DNA of 64,000 bases from Bradyrhizobium sp. MOS003 (GTDB lineage: Bacteria; Pseudomonadota; Alphaproteobacteria; Rhizobiales; Xanthobacteraceae), in contig NZ_PYFW01000002.1 of NCBI RefSeq assembly GCF_003020125.1, positions 673,501 to 737,500 on the forward strand, in the 5' to 3' direction. Below, in pieces: positions 1 to 8,325 of this stretch. The notes below the pieces were generated by a model. It ran no database searches. It was not told the DNA's origin and saw nothing but the letters and a program-made list of their open reading frames with translations. Position 1 is the first letter of the stretch; the number at the start of each line of letters is the position of its first letter. The translations under genes were made by a program, and so were the position numbers.

Positions 1-420
1 CAGGACGCGCGGCTATTCCCGCATCTCAACGTCGCGCAGAATCTCGACTATGGACGAAAGATGAACCGCCTGGCGCCGGATCCGGCGCAGCACGCACGCG
101 TCATCGACCTGCTCGATATCGGCACCCTGCTCGACCGCCGCCCCGGAAAGCTCTCCGGCGGCGAGCGCCAGCGCGTCGCGCTCGGACGCGCGCTGCTGGC
201 AAAGCCGCGGCTGCTGTTGCTCGACGAGCCGCTCGGCGCGCTCGACGAGGGCCGCAAGCTCGAGATCCTGCCCTATTTGGTGCGGCTGCGCGACGAGGCC
301 AATGTCCCCATGGTCTATGTCAGCCACGATGCCGCCGAGCTGCGCCAGCTCGCGACGCAGATCGTGATGCTGAAGCAGGGGCGGGTGACGAGTCTTGGCG
401 GGGTGAGGCTGCTGGCGTAG
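1..420 (+). CDS. modC: Molybdate ABC transporter ATP-binding protein, 5' end outside window
   Basis: This is the C-terminal part of an ABC ATPase; the reading frame is open from base 1 and the Walker A region lies upstream of the window. Visible in order are the Q-loop QDARLFPH at the first residue, the signature LSGGERQR at about residue 51, Walker B LLLLDEPLGALD and the H-loop SHD. The wording of the Q-loop (DARLFPHLNV) is typical of ModC, the cytoplasmic ATPase of molybdate import. The protein stops soon after the H-loop, so it lacks the C-terminal Mop/TOBE molybdate-binding domain of longer ModC proteins. The family call is firm; molybdate specificity rests on motif resemblance and would be settled by modAB upstream. 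Confidence 0.75.
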   Translation, partial: QDARLFPHLNVAQNLDYGRKMNRLAPDPAQHARVIDLLDIGTLLDRRPGKLSGGERQRVALGRALLAKPRLLLLDEPLGALDEGRKLEILPYLVRLRDEANVPMVYVSHDAAELRQLATQIVMLKQGRVTSLGGVRLLA

Positions 421-424
421 AGCC

Positions 425-510
425 GTAGCCCGGATGGAGCGGAGCGTAATCCGGGGCTCTCGCGCGCAGAAACGGCGGCCCCGGATTACGCTCCGCTCCG
501 TCCGGGCTAC
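425..510. repeat. REP-like palindrome, 32-bp arms
   Basis: Arms at 425-456 and 479-510 are reverse complements with one mismatch (a G-U pair if transcribed), separated by 22 bases. The arm begins GTAGCCCGGATGGAGCGGAG. It lies just after modC and between convergent genes. Such intergenic palindromes are frequent in Bradyrhizobium genomes. It may act as a bidirectional terminator or be a non-autonomous REP element. Confidence 0.85.
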
Positions 511-544
511 GAATTGCCGCATGAAAGAGCGACTATCGCGCCCC

Positions 545-568
545 CCGTCGCTGCGCTCGCAACGACGG
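545..568. repeat. Short hairpin next to gntR stop
   Basis: CCGTCG at 545-550 pairs with CGACGG at 563-568 around a GC-rich loop (CTGCGCTCGC core). It sits just beyond the stop of the minus-strand GntR gene. It resembles a dispersed Bradyrhizobium repeat and could help terminate that gene, but no T-run follows. Confidence 0.4.
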
Positions 569-576
569 TGGAGGGT

Positions 577-1317
577 TCAGCGCTTCCGCCGCTTCGGCTT
601 GATTGCGCCGAACACGCTCGCCAAATCCTCGTTTGCCGGCACCGCATCGTCATCCAGATGCAGACGGCTCTCCACGTGCAAGAAATGCTCACGCGACACC
701 GCAATTGCGCGCGACACATCGCGGGCGCGTAACGCATCGACGATCGCGCCGTGCTCATCGACGGCGCAGATCGAATCGGTGGCGGGCTCGTAGACCGAGA
801 CCATGACCGAGGAGCGGCTCAGCAGATCGGAAAGGAAGCGCGTCAGCTCGGCATTGCCGAGTGCCTCCACGAGATGAACGTGGAACGCGCCGGACAGCCG
901 CACCGACGCCGCGCGATCGCCGCGCGTGGCGGCGGCGCGCTCCTCGGCGAGATGCGCGGTCAGCTTGTCGATCAAGGCATCGTCGACAAGGCGGGCGAGC
1001 TGCGTCAGCACGCCGGCCTCAAGCACGCGATGCGCCTCGTAGACGCTGCGGACGTCGTCGAGCGTCGGGCGCGGTACGCGGGCCCCGCGGTTGGGGATCA
1101 TCTCCAGCCGCCGCTCAGCACCCAGCCTGTGCAGGACCTTCCGGATGCGCTCGCGAGACACGCCGAAGATATCAGCGAGCGGCGGCTCGGCGAGCTTCAC
1201 ACCCGCCTTCAGCTTGCCCTCCAGCAACGCATGCAGGATGGCCTCATAGACCGCTTCGTCCTCGGCCGGATTGGCCTTGCCGTTTCTCTTCCCGTTTCGC
1301 CCGCGCTGCGTCGCCAT
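577..1317 (-). CDS. GntR-family transcriptional regulator, FCD subfamily
   Basis: A 246-residue cytoplasmic regulator. A winged-helix domain spans about residues 20-85, with the recognition segment DIFGVSRERIRKVLHRL. An all-helical FCD ligand-binding domain follows (about 95-220), with the metal/ligand-type motifs FHVHLVEAL and DEHGAIVDAL. FCD GntR proteins sense small carboxylates or similar metabolites and usually repress adjacent catabolic or transport genes. The gene is divergent from the ABC transporter starting at 1515, and the shared 197-bp interval holds two identical perfect palindromes, so it probably controls that operon and itself. The ligand is unknown. A basic C-terminal tail (KPKRRKR) is present. 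Confidence 0.88.
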   Translation of the reverse strand: MATQRGRNGKRNGKANPAEDEAVYEAILHALLEGKLKAGVKLAEPPLADIFGVSRERIRKVLHRLGAERRLEMIPNRGARVPRPTLDDVRSVYEAHRVLEAGVLTQLARLVDDALIDKLTAHLAEERAAATRGDRAASVRLSGAFHVHLVEALGNAELTRFLSDLLSRSSVMVSVYEPATDSICAVDEHGAIVDALRARDVSRAIAVSREHFLHVESRLHLDDDAVPANEDLASVFGAIKPKRRKR

Positions 1318-1360
1318 GGCCCATAGCTAGGCCCAAAGGATGCGCAGCGTCACCTCCAAA

Positions 1361-1374
1361 AAATGTGCACATTT
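1361..1374. promoter_or_regulatory. Putative GntR operator, copy 1 (AAATGTGCACATTT)
   Basis: A perfect 14-bp palindrome, 43 bp upstream of the gntR start. An identical copy lies 81 bp away at 1442-1455. The pair sits between divergent regulator and transporter genes, as expected for the operator of a dimeric GntR repressor. Assignment to this regulator is inference from position. Confidence 0.6.
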
Positions 1375-1420
1375 GCTTCGTGCCTGTGCAGGTACGGTCG
1401 ACAATCCACCCTGACTCATC

Positions 1421-1434
1421 TGATATCATTATCA
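1421..1434. promoter_or_regulatory. Inverted repeat TGATA-N4-TATCA between the two operator copies
   Basis: TGATA at 1421-1425 and TATCA at 1430-1434 form an inverted repeat midway between the two AAATGTGCACATTT sites, in the most AT-rich part of the divergent promoter region. It could be a second regulator site or part of a promoter. No function can be assigned. Confidence 0.3.
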
Positions 1435-1441
1435 AATCTTG

Positions 1442-1455
1442 AAATGTGCACATTT
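1442..1455. promoter_or_regulatory. Putative GntR operator, copy 2 (AAATGTGCACATTT)
   Basis: Second perfect copy of the 14-bp palindrome, ending 60 bp before the ABC binding-protein start at 1515. An ATG at 1446 in frame with that gene lies inside this palindrome and is therefore unlikely to be the true start. Confidence 0.6.
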
Positions 1456-1514
1456 GGCATGGTGCTTGCTGCTGCTTCGATGCAAGCCTTACGCACAACA
1501 TACGGGACACGCCC

Positions 1515-2549
1515 ATGCACACCCCCTCCCGACGCAGCGTTCTGACATCCGGCGCGGCGCTTGCCGCGGTTCTGGCGGCCCCGGCACGGCTCCGCGCCGC
1601 GCCCAGGGAGATCGTCATCGGCGGCCCCGCGGGCGCCGCGAAATATTTCAACGCCGACCTGTTTCCGGTGCTGGAAAAGAAACTCGACTGCAAGGTGCTG
1701 TACGAGGGCACCAACTCGCTGACCAATCTCCAGAAGATGCAGGCCGACAAGGCCGCCCCGAAGATCTCGGTGGTGATCATGGACGATCCGGTGATGCTTC
1801 CGGCTGCGACCGAAGGCCTGATCACGAAGATGTCGGCCTCGTCGATCGCCAATCTCGGCAAGCTCGTTGACGGCGCGGTGCACCAGGACGGCATGTGGGC
1901 GAACTATCAGCGGCCCTGGGCGGGCATCGCCTATTCGACCAAGCGCATGAAGACCGCGCCCACCAAGTGGGCCGACCTGTGGGATGCGAAGTACGCCTCC
2001 CGGGTGATCGTGCCGTCGCTGTCCAACACCGAAGGGTTCTGGACACTGCTCGCAGCCGCGCATCTCGAAACCGGCAAGCCCTACAAGGAGGCGCAATACG
2101 AGATCGACGCGGCCTTCAAGAAGGTGAAGGAGCTGAAGGCCAACCTGCTCAACGTCTATACCAACGCGCCGCAGGCCATCAATCTGATGGAGCAGGGCGA
2201 GGCCTGGATGATCGGCGGACAGTTCTCCGCCTACACGCTGATCCGCAAAGCGGAGGGATCACCGGTCGATCTCGCCGTGCCGCAGGACGGCGGCTTCGCG
2301 ATGCCGTCGGGCATCGCCAAGGTGGCTGGCGCGCCGGCTGGCGATCTCGCCGATGCCGTGATCGACTTCTTCCTCAGCCCGGAAGCGCAGACCATCCTCG
2401 CCGACAAGGCGTTTGTCGCGCCGACCAACAAAGGCACGCCGACGCCGGCAGGCTTCCCCGCCCCCGCCTCGCTGTTCGCGCCGGACTGGGCGTTCGTCGC
2501 CAAGAACCGCGCCTCCTGGGTCGACCGCTGGAGCAAGGAGATGACATGA
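1515..2549 (+). CDS. ABC transporter periplasmic binding protein, spermidine/putrescine (PotD) type
   Basis: A 344-residue exported solute-binding protein. The start at 1515 gives an N-terminus with a twin-arginine-like segment (RRSVLTSGA), a hydrophobic stretch and a likely cleavage after LRAAP. An in-frame ATG at 1446 would place the signal inside an extension overlapping the putative operator, so it was not used. The body has the fold typical of family 1 (PotD/FbpA-like) binding proteins, with conserved segments VIMDDPVML, GIAYSTKRM and WADLWDAKY. It is the first gene of a tightly packed transporter operon; its stop overlaps the ATPase start by 4 bp. The ligand (polyamine, opine, amino acid derivative or ureide) cannot be read from sequence. 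Confidence 0.85.
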   Translation: MHTPSRRSVLTSGAALAAVLAAPARLRAAPREIVIGGPAGAAKYFNADLFPVLEKKLDCKVLYEGTNSLTNLQKMQADKAAPKISVVIMDDPVMLPAATEGLITKMSASSIANLGKLVDGAVHQDGMWANYQRPWAGIAYSTKRMKTAPTKWADLWDAKYASRVIVPSLSNTEGFWTLLAAAHLETGKPYKEAQYEIDAAFKKVKELKANLLNVYTNAPQAINLMEQGEAWMIGGQFSAYTLIRKAEGSPVDLAVPQDGGFAMPSGIAKVAGAPAGDLADAVIDFFLSPEAQTILADKAFVAPTNKGTPTPAGFPAPASLFAPDWAFVAKNRASWVDRWSKEMT

Positions 2550-3625
2550 GCGAAGCCGCCCAGCATCTGGTCGTCCGCGGCGTCTCCAAGCGCTACGGGC
2601 CGACGACGGTTCTCGATCACATCGATCTGACCATTCGGCGCGGCGAGCTCGTCACGCTGCTCGGCCCCTCCGGCTGCGGCAAGACCACGCTGCTGCGCGC
2701 CATCGCGGGGCTGGCGCAGCCCGACACCGGCAAGGTCGAGCTCGCCGGGCGAGACATCACCAACGTGCCGCCGCACAAGCGAAATGTCGGAGTCGTGTTC
2801 CAGAGTTACGCGCTGTTTCCGCATCTGACCGTCGCCGGCAATGTCGCATTCGGGTTGAAAGTGCGCGGCGCCCCCAAGGGCGAGATCGACGCCGCGGTCG
2901 AGCGTGCGCTGGCGCTGGTCAAGCTCGGTCATCTCGCGGGCCGCCGCATCTCTGCGCTGTCGGGCGGCCAGCAGCAGAGGGTGGCGCTGGCGCGGGCGAT
3001 TGCCGTCGAGCCTGACGTGCTACTGTTCGACGAGGCGCTCTCGGCGCTCGATCGCAAGCTGCGCGAGGAGATGCAGGTCGAACTGCGGCGCCTACTCCAG
3101 GACGTGAAGGCGACCGCGATCTTCGTGACGCACGACCAGGACGAGGCTCTGACCATGTCGGACCGCGCCGCCGTCATGAACAAGGGACGCATCGAGCAGC
3201 TTGCCGAGCCGCGCGAACTGTATTTGCGGCCTGCCAGCCTGTTCGCGCTCAACTTCGTCGGGCTGTCGACGCGGATTTCAGGCACCGTGCTGGCGGCAAA
3301 TGACGGCAAGGTCGACGTCGAGACCAAGCTCGGCCGCATGTCCGCACTGGGCAATTTCCAGGCCGGCTCTCCCGTCATCGTCGCAGCGCGCCCCGAGCAG
3401 CTTCGCCTGGGCGAACAGGGCGAGGCCAACTCCGCGGCCGGCCGCGTCCGCTCCGTGGTGTTCCAGGGCTCGCGAACGTTGGTCGAGGTCGATGCCGGCG
3501 CCGGCGAAAGCCTGCTGGCCGAACTCTCCGGGCGGGATGGCACGATCCCCCGCGTGCATGACGAGATCCGCCTGAGCTGGCCCGTGGCCGAGACCTTTGC
3601 GTTTCCGATGGATGCGCAGGCATGA
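2546..3625 (+). CDS. ABC transporter ATP-binding protein, PotA type
   Basis: A 359-residue ATPase of the importer. Walker A GPSGCGKTT is at about 40-48, the Q-loop VFQSYALFPH near 85, the signature LSGGQQQR at 138-145, Walker B VLLFDEALSALD near 158-169 and the H-loop VTHDQDEA near 190. A C-terminal TOBE-like domain follows. Walker B reads DEA where DEP is usual; the catalytic Glu is retained, so activity is probably kept. The ATG at 2546 overlaps the upstream stop (ATGA). The frame stays open further upstream but that extension is only antisense/out-of-frame noise inside the binding-protein gene. Confidence 0.92.
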   Translation: MSEAAQHLVVRGVSKRYGPTTVLDHIDLTIRRGELVTLLGPSGCGKTTLLRAIAGLAQPDTGKVELAGRDITNVPPHKRNVGVVFQSYALFPHLTVAGNVAFGLKVRGAPKGEIDAAVERALALVKLGHLAGRRISALSGGQQQRVALARAIAVEPDVLLFDEALSALDRKLREEMQVELRRLLQDVKATAIFVTHDQDEALTMSDRAAVMNKGRIEQLAEPRELYLRPASLFALNFVGLSTRISGTVLAANDGKVDVETKLGRMSALGNFQAGSPVIVAARPEQLRLGEQGEANSAAGRVRSVVFQGSRTLVEVDAGAGESLLAELSGRDGTIPRVHDEIRLSWPVAETFAFPMDAQA

Positions 3626-4485
3626 CCGAGGCAGCCCTTCCCGCGCCAGTGACGGCGCCCGCCGCGGACCGCGAGCAGCTCGTGGCGATCGGCTTCGTGC
3701 TACCGTCCTTCGTCATCATCGCCGGCGTGTTCGCGCTGCCGCTGGTGCTGCTGCTCGGCGTCAGCATCGTCGATGCCAATGGGCTGACCTTCACACACTA
3801 TAAGCGCCTGCTCGGCATGCCCTATTATCTCGGCGTGATCTGGAATTCGCTGCGGCTCGGGCTACTGACGACACTGATCGCCTTCCTGATCAGCTATCCC
3901 GCCGCCTTCGCGCTGGCGCGCGCCCGCGGGCCCTTGCGCTCCGTGCTGCTGGCGACGCTGTTCCTGCCGCTTGCGGCCAGCGTCATCGTCAAGGCGTTTG
4001 CCTGGACGATCCTCTTGCGCAGCGACGGAATCGTCAACGAAACGCTGATCGCGCTCGGCATCATCGAAGACCCGATCCGGATGATCTTTACCGAGACCGC
4101 GCTGATCGTCGGCGCCGTCAACATCTTCCTGCCCTTCATGATCCTGCCGATCTACGCCATCGTCGCCCAGCTCGATCCGCGCTATGCGGAAGCGGCTGCC
4201 ACGCTCGGCGCCTCGCCGGTTGGAACGTTCTTCCGCGTCATCCTGCCGCTGACCTTGCCCGGAATCATCGCGGGCGTCGCGCTGGTGTTCTCGCTGTCCG
4301 TCTCGGCCTATGTGGTGCCGACGCTGCTGATCGGCGAAAAATATCCGACGCTCGCGACCACGATCGCAAAAGCCTATCTGCTGGCACGCGAGCCCGGCTT
4401 CGGTGCAGCCGCCGGCGTCGTGCTGCTGGGAATTGCGATCGCCGTCGTCACGCTGAGTGCGCGCCTGTCGCGGGAGCCGAAGTGA
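3622..4485 (+). CDS. ABC transporter permease, PotB type
   Basis: A 287-residue inner-membrane permease with about six hydrophobic helices. The first follows a polar N-terminus at about residues 24-46. The cytoplasmic EAA loop, which contacts the ATPase, reads EAAATLGASPVGTFF. The start overlaps the ATPase stop by 4 bp, so the genes are translationally coupled. It pairs with the next permease to form the heterodimeric channel. Confidence 0.9.
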   Translation: MTEAALPAPVTAPAADREQLVAIGFVLPSFVIIAGVFALPLVLLLGVSIVDANGLTFTHYKRLLGMPYYLGVIWNSLRLGLLTTLIAFLISYPAAFALARARGPLRSVLLATLFLPLAASVIVKAFAWTILLRSDGIVNETLIALGIIEDPIRMIFTETALIVGAVNIFLPFMILPIYAIVAQLDPRYAEAAATLGASPVGTFFRVILPLTLPGIIAGVALVFSLSVSAYVVPTLLIGEKYPTLATTIAKAYLLAREPGFGAAAGVVLLGIAIAVVTLSARLSREPK

Positions 4486-5282
4486 TGAATCGCGCCGCAA
4501 TCGTCGTCTGCTGGATCATGGCCATCGGGCTCGCATTGTTTCTGGTCATCCCGTTGCTGGTGATCGCCGCCGCAAGCTTCTCGCCGACACCGGTGTTCGA
4601 TCTGCCGCTGACCGGCGCATCGACACGGTGGTATGGTCGGATCGGACGCCTCGACGGTTTCTGGCCGTCGCTGCTGCTCTCCCTCCAGATCGCGCTGTTG
4701 TCGACCGCGATCTCGCTGGTCTCGGGCACGCTCGCGGCCATCGCGATCGCGCGGGGAAAACTGCCGGGCGCGGGCATCTTCGCCACCGCCCTGGTCTCGC
4801 CGCTGATGATGCCGGGCCTCGTGCTCGGCATCGCGCTGCTGCAGGGCTTTCGCGCGGTCGGCTTCACCGCGCCCTGGGCCACACTGCTGGTCGCCCATCT
4901 CGTGATCACGCTGCCTTACGTCGCGCGTACGATGATCGCGGGACTGGCGCGGTTCGACTTCACCCTGATCGAGGCGGCGCGCACGCTTGGCTGCACCTAT
5001 CCCGGCAGCGTTTTGCGGGTGATGGTGCCGGCGCTGGCGCCGTCGTTCCTGATCGCGGGGATCTTCTCGTTCCTGGCCTCGTTCGACAATTATCCCGTCT
5101 CGATCTTCCTCGCCGACGTCCGCACCAAGACGCTGCCGATCCGGATGCTGCAATATATCGAGGAGGCGCCCGACCCGACGCTGGCTGCACTCTCCACCCT
5201 CATCCTCCTGGGCACGGTGATCTTGCTGTTCGTCAGCGACCGCGTCGTCGGCCTGCACCGCATGGCCGGAACCTCGGACTGA
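4482..5282 (+). CDS. ABC transporter permease, PotC type
   Basis: A 266-residue second permease of the same importer, overlapping the preceding gene by 4 bp. It has a hydrophobic first helix from residue 5 and several more, and an EAA loop reading EAARTLGCTYPGSVLRV. Length and topology match PotC/PotI proteins. With the preceding genes it completes a binding-protein-dependent importer. Confidence 0.9.
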   Translation: MMNRAAIVVCWIMAIGLALFLVIPLLVIAAASFSPTPVFDLPLTGASTRWYGRIGRLDGFWPSLLLSLQIALLSTAISLVSGTLAAIAIARGKLPGAGIFATALVSPLMMPGLVLGIALLQGFRAVGFTAPWATLLVAHLVITLPYVARTMIAGLARFDFTLIEAARTLGCTYPGSVLRVMVPALAPSFLIAGIFSFLASFDNYPVSIFLADVRTKTLPIRMLQYIEEAPDPTLAALSTLILLGTVILLFVSDRVVGLHRMAGTSD

Positions 5283-5285
5283 TCC

Positions 5286-6194
5286 ATGAGCAACGAACCC
5301 AAATCGTCACAGCGCGACTTCGCCGGCTATCGTGGTAAGCCGCCAAACCCGCGCTGGCCCAGCGGCGCACGCGTCGCGGTGTCGCTGGTGGTGAATTTCG
5401 AGGAAGGCTCGGAGTTCTCCGTCAACGACGGCGATGCCGGCAACGAGGCGATCTACGAGGTCGTCCACAAACTGGACGGTCCGGATTCCTGCATCGACAG
5501 CCATTTCGAATACGGCACGCGCGCCGCGTGGTGGCGCATCATGGATCTGTTCGATGCCCACGGCGTGAAAGTGACGGTGAGTTCCTGCGGACGGGCTGTC
5601 GAGCGCTCGTCTGACCTCGCACGCGACGCCGTCGCGCGGGGCCACGAGGTATCGGCCCATGGCTGGCGCTGGCAGAGCCACGCCGACATGGACGAGGCGA
5701 GCGAGCGTGACGTCATCGCGAAGACGGTCGCCGCGATCGAACGCGTCACCGGACAGCGCCCGGTCGGCTGGCACACCCGCTCGGCGACCTCGCCGAACAC
5801 GCGCCGTTTGCTGGTCGAGCACGGCGGCTTCCTCTACGACAGCGACGCCTACAACGACGATTTGCCCTATTACAGGGAGGTCGCCGGCAGGCAGCATCTG
5901 GTGTTGCCCTACGCGTTCGACACGAACGACATGCAATATTACAACGCCTCGCGCTTCAACGGTTCCGATTTCGCCGACTACGTCATCGATGCCTTCGAGT
6001 GGCTCAAGCGAGAGGGCGAGACGGCACCGAAGATGATGTCGGTCGGATTGCACCTGCGCATGATCGGCCGGCCCGGCCGGATCGGCGCGCTGGAGCGAAT
6101 CCTGGCGCACATCACGGGAAGCGGCGCGGCCTGGGTGGCCCCGCGCGCGGCGATCGCTCGGCATTGGAAGGAGACGGTGCCAGCGGGGGTGTGA
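5286..6194 (+). CDS. PuuE-like polysaccharide deacetylase family hydrolase
   Basis: A 302-residue cytoplasmic protein (no signal peptide) of the NodB-homology/polysaccharide-deacetylase superfamily. The segments NFEEGSE, HGWRWQSH and the RSATSPNTRRLL region with GFLYDSDAYNDDLPYY match the PuuE branch, which includes a cofactor-poor allantoinase and related amidohydrolases acting on cyclic amides. It starts 3 bp after the last permease gene and clearly belongs to the transporter operon, so the imported compound may be hydrolysed by this enzyme. An allantoin or other ureide/hydantoin substrate is plausible but unproven; some homologues deacetylate cell-wall sugars. Confidence 0.75.
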   Translation: MSNEPKSSQRDFAGYRGKPPNPRWPSGARVAVSLVVNFEEGSEFSVNDGDAGNEAIYEVVHKLDGPDSCIDSHFEYGTRAAWWRIMDLFDAHGVKVTVSSCGRAVERSSDLARDAVARGHEVSAHGWRWQSHADMDEASERDVIAKTVAAIERVTGQRPVGWHTRSATSPNTRRLLVEHGGFLYDSDAYNDDLPYYREVAGRQHLVLPYAFDTNDMQYYNASRFNGSDFADYVIDAFEWLKREGETAPKMMSVGLHLRMIGRPGRIGALERILAHITGSGAAWVAPRAAIARHWKETVPAGV

Positions 6195-6203
6195 CGCACA
6201 CTC

Positions 6204-6318
6204 CGTGCCCGGGACGCGATGCAGCACGAAGTGATGCATCGCAGAGCCGGGGCCCACGGCGCCATGGGTCCCGGCTCTGCGGAGCAGCGTTGCACGCTGC
6301 ACCGCGTCCGGGACACGA
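6204..6318. repeat. Nested inverted repeat, about 115 bp
   Basis: An outer imperfect stem pairs 6204-6225 with 6297-6318, and an inner stem pairs GCAGAGCCGGG (6241-6251) with CCCGGCTCTGC (6270-6280). It fills the gap between two convergent genes. A 27-bp piece of its right arm recurs at 26277-26303 with two differences, which shows it is a dispersed repeat. Confidence 0.85.
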
Positions 6319-6323
6319 GAGCA

Positions 6324-8117
6324 CTAAACCCCCGCCACCGACGTCCAGACGTCCGCGAGTTTCTTCCGCAGCGCTTGCCGGCGCGTCAATGGAAGCGGCG
6401 TCTCGTCGTCCTCCGGAAGGCGCAGGCCGACGACGCTGACGCGGCCGCCGGAGATGCTGCGCGCAACCAGCACGATCTCATCCAGCGGCAGCTCAGCGCC
6501 TTCCTTCGGCGCCTGGTCGAGATGGACGTCAAAATAGTCGGCCAAGGTCAGCTTGGCCTCGTCCTCGCCGATCTTCACGCCATAGATCTCGGTGAGCTCG
6601 GCGAGCGTGTGCTCGGCCGAGACCATGAAGTCGCCGAGCAGATGCGGATCGGGGATCGCGCTCGGCTGCATGTCGACGAAGAAGCGGTCGAGCGCCTCGG
6701 CTTTCTCCGGCGGCGCCAGCAGATAGATGTAGTCACCGGGCGCGATCGGATCGGCCTCCAGCGGCGTCAGGATGTTCTCGTTGCGGATCACTAGCGTCGG
6801 CTTGGACCAGGACGGGATCAGGCCGCGGCGGAAATACAGGCTCTTGGGCCGCACGGGATAACCGACCAGCTGCTGCTCGAGCTGGCCGGGCAGATCCAGT
6901 TCGACGCGGCGCGGACCGCGCTCGGCGCGCGGCAGCGCGACATGCAGCTTGCGCGCCGCGGGCGCCAGCGTCCAGCCTTGCAGCAGCAGCGAGATGATGA
7001 CGACGACGAAGGCCACGTCGAAATAGAGATAGGCCTTGGACAGGCCGACCAGCATCGGGATCGAGGCCAGGAAGATCGCGACCGCGCCGCGCAGGCCGGT
7101 CCAGGCGATGAAGACCTTCTCGCGCCAGTTGAAGCGGAACGGCGCCAGGCACACGAACACCGCGATCGGCCGCGCCACCAGCATCAGCACGAAGGCGATC
7201 CCGACCGCCGGCAGTACGCTGCCGCCGAGCCGGCTCGGCGAGACCAGCAGGCCGAGCAGCACGAACATCACGATCTGCGCCAGCCAGGTCGCGGCATCGA
7301 GGAAGGTCACCACCGAATTATGCGCGCGGGTCGGCCGGTTGCCGATGATGATGCCGGCCAGATAGACCGCGAGAAAGCCGGAGGCGTGCATGATCTGCGA
7401 GCCGCCGAAGATCACGAGCGCCGCGGTCGTGACGAACGGCGCGTGCAGACCCTGCGGCAGCGCGACCTTGTTGAGGGCGAGCACGACCAGACGCCCGCCG
7501 ATGATGCCCACGACGGCGCCCAGCACGGCTTCCTGGACGAACTCCATCAGAACATGGCCTGCGGAGCTCGATCCCAGCGAGATGTATTCGACCAGCATCA
7601 GGGTCAGGAAGATCGCGAAAGGATCGTTGGTCCCGGATTCGGCCTCCAGCGTCGCACCGACACGCGGGCGCAGGCGCAGGCCCTGGGTGTGCACCAGCAG
7701 GAACACCGCGGCGGCGTCGGTCGAGGCGACCACGGCGCCGACCAGGAACGACTCCGTCCAGTTGAGGTCGAGCGCGTATTTCGCGAACGGCGCCGTGATC
7801 AACGCGGTCAAGAGCACCCCGACGGTCGCGAGCACCACGGAGGGCGCGAGCACGGTGCGGATGCTTGCAAAGCGCGTCTTCAGGCCGCCGTCGAACAGGA
7901 TCAGGGCCAGCGCGACAGAGCCGACCAGATAGGTGGTGCGGACGTCGTCGAACTGAAGCTGGCCGGGGCCGGAATCGCCCGCGAGCATACCGATCAAAAG
8001 GAACACGAGCAGCAAGGGCGCGCCGAAGCGCAGCGCAAGCAGGCTCGACAGGATACCGGCCATCACGAGGACGGCGCCGAGCAATATTGCGATGCTGACG
8101 GAGTCGAGGGAAGCCAT
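6324..8117 (-). CDS. CPA1-family potassium/proton antiporter with C-terminal RCK-type domain
   Basis: A 597-residue inner-membrane protein. About 12 hydrophobic segments of the Na+/H+-exchanger fold run from residue 5 to 390, including the membrane motif GTNDPFAIF preceded by STDAAAVF, where conserved acidic residues carry ions. A cytoplasmic TrkA-C/RCK_C-like segment follows (GDYIYLLAPPEKAEAL). Homologues (CvrA/NhaP2 type) exchange K+ or Na+ for H+ and protect against osmotic and pH stress. The start at 8117 is preferred to an upstream ATG at 8201 because AAGG lies just upstream and the first helix begins at once. It is divergent from an MscS channel, so two osmotic-stress genes share one intergenic region. 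Confidence 0.88.
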   Translation of the reverse strand: MASLDSVSIAILLGAVLVMAGILSSLLALRFGAPLLLVFLLIGMLAGDSGPGQLQFDDVRTTYLVGSVALALILFDGGLKTRFASIRTVLAPSVVLATVGVLLTALITAPFAKYALDLNWTESFLVGAVVASTDAAAVFLLVHTQGLRLRPRVGATLEAESGTNDPFAIFLTLMLVEYISLGSSSAGHVLMEFVQEAVLGAVVGIIGGRLVVLALNKVALPQGLHAPFVTTAALVIFGGSQIMHASGFLAVYLAGIIIGNRPTRAHNSVVTFLDAATWLAQIVMFVLLGLLVSPSRLGGSVLPAVGIAFVLMLVARPIAVFVCLAPFRFNWREKVFIAWTGLRGAVAIFLASIPMLVGLSKAYLYFDVAFVVVIISLLLQGWTLAPAARKLHVALPRAERGPRRVELDLPGQLEQQLVGYPVRPKSLYFRRGLIPSWSKPTLVIRNENILTPLEADPIAPGDYIYLLAPPEKAEALDRFFVDMQPSAIPDPHLLGDFMVSAEHTLAELTEIYGVKIGEDEAKLTLADYFDVHLDQAPKEGAELPLDEIVLVARSISGGRVSVVGLRLPEDDETPLPLTRRQALRKKLADVWTSVAGV

Positions 8118-8325
8118 CCACCTTCCGGGCAAAAACAGCTGGAATTGCATCCATATCGTCGCGACCGCGGCACGCCAACCCATTTCTCCCGCTCGCGGCA
8201 ATCTGCCCGCGTTTTACGGCCTTAACGCCCATCACATGCCGGTGTATCGATGGCCCGGCCGCGGCCTTTGTGGGAATCTGCGGCTCCCTCGAATCAATTC
8301 CTCCCCCCGTTTGCCGACGAGACCA

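Noticed and set aside
1446-1514. N-terminal extension of the binding protein from ATG 1446
   Set aside because: The ATG lies inside a putative operator palindrome, and the extension would bury the signal peptide that begins naturally at 1515.
1895-2545. Open frame upstream of and in frame with the PotA-like ATPase
   Set aside because: It overlaps the binding-protein gene in another frame and has no protein-like features; ATPase homology starts at 2546.
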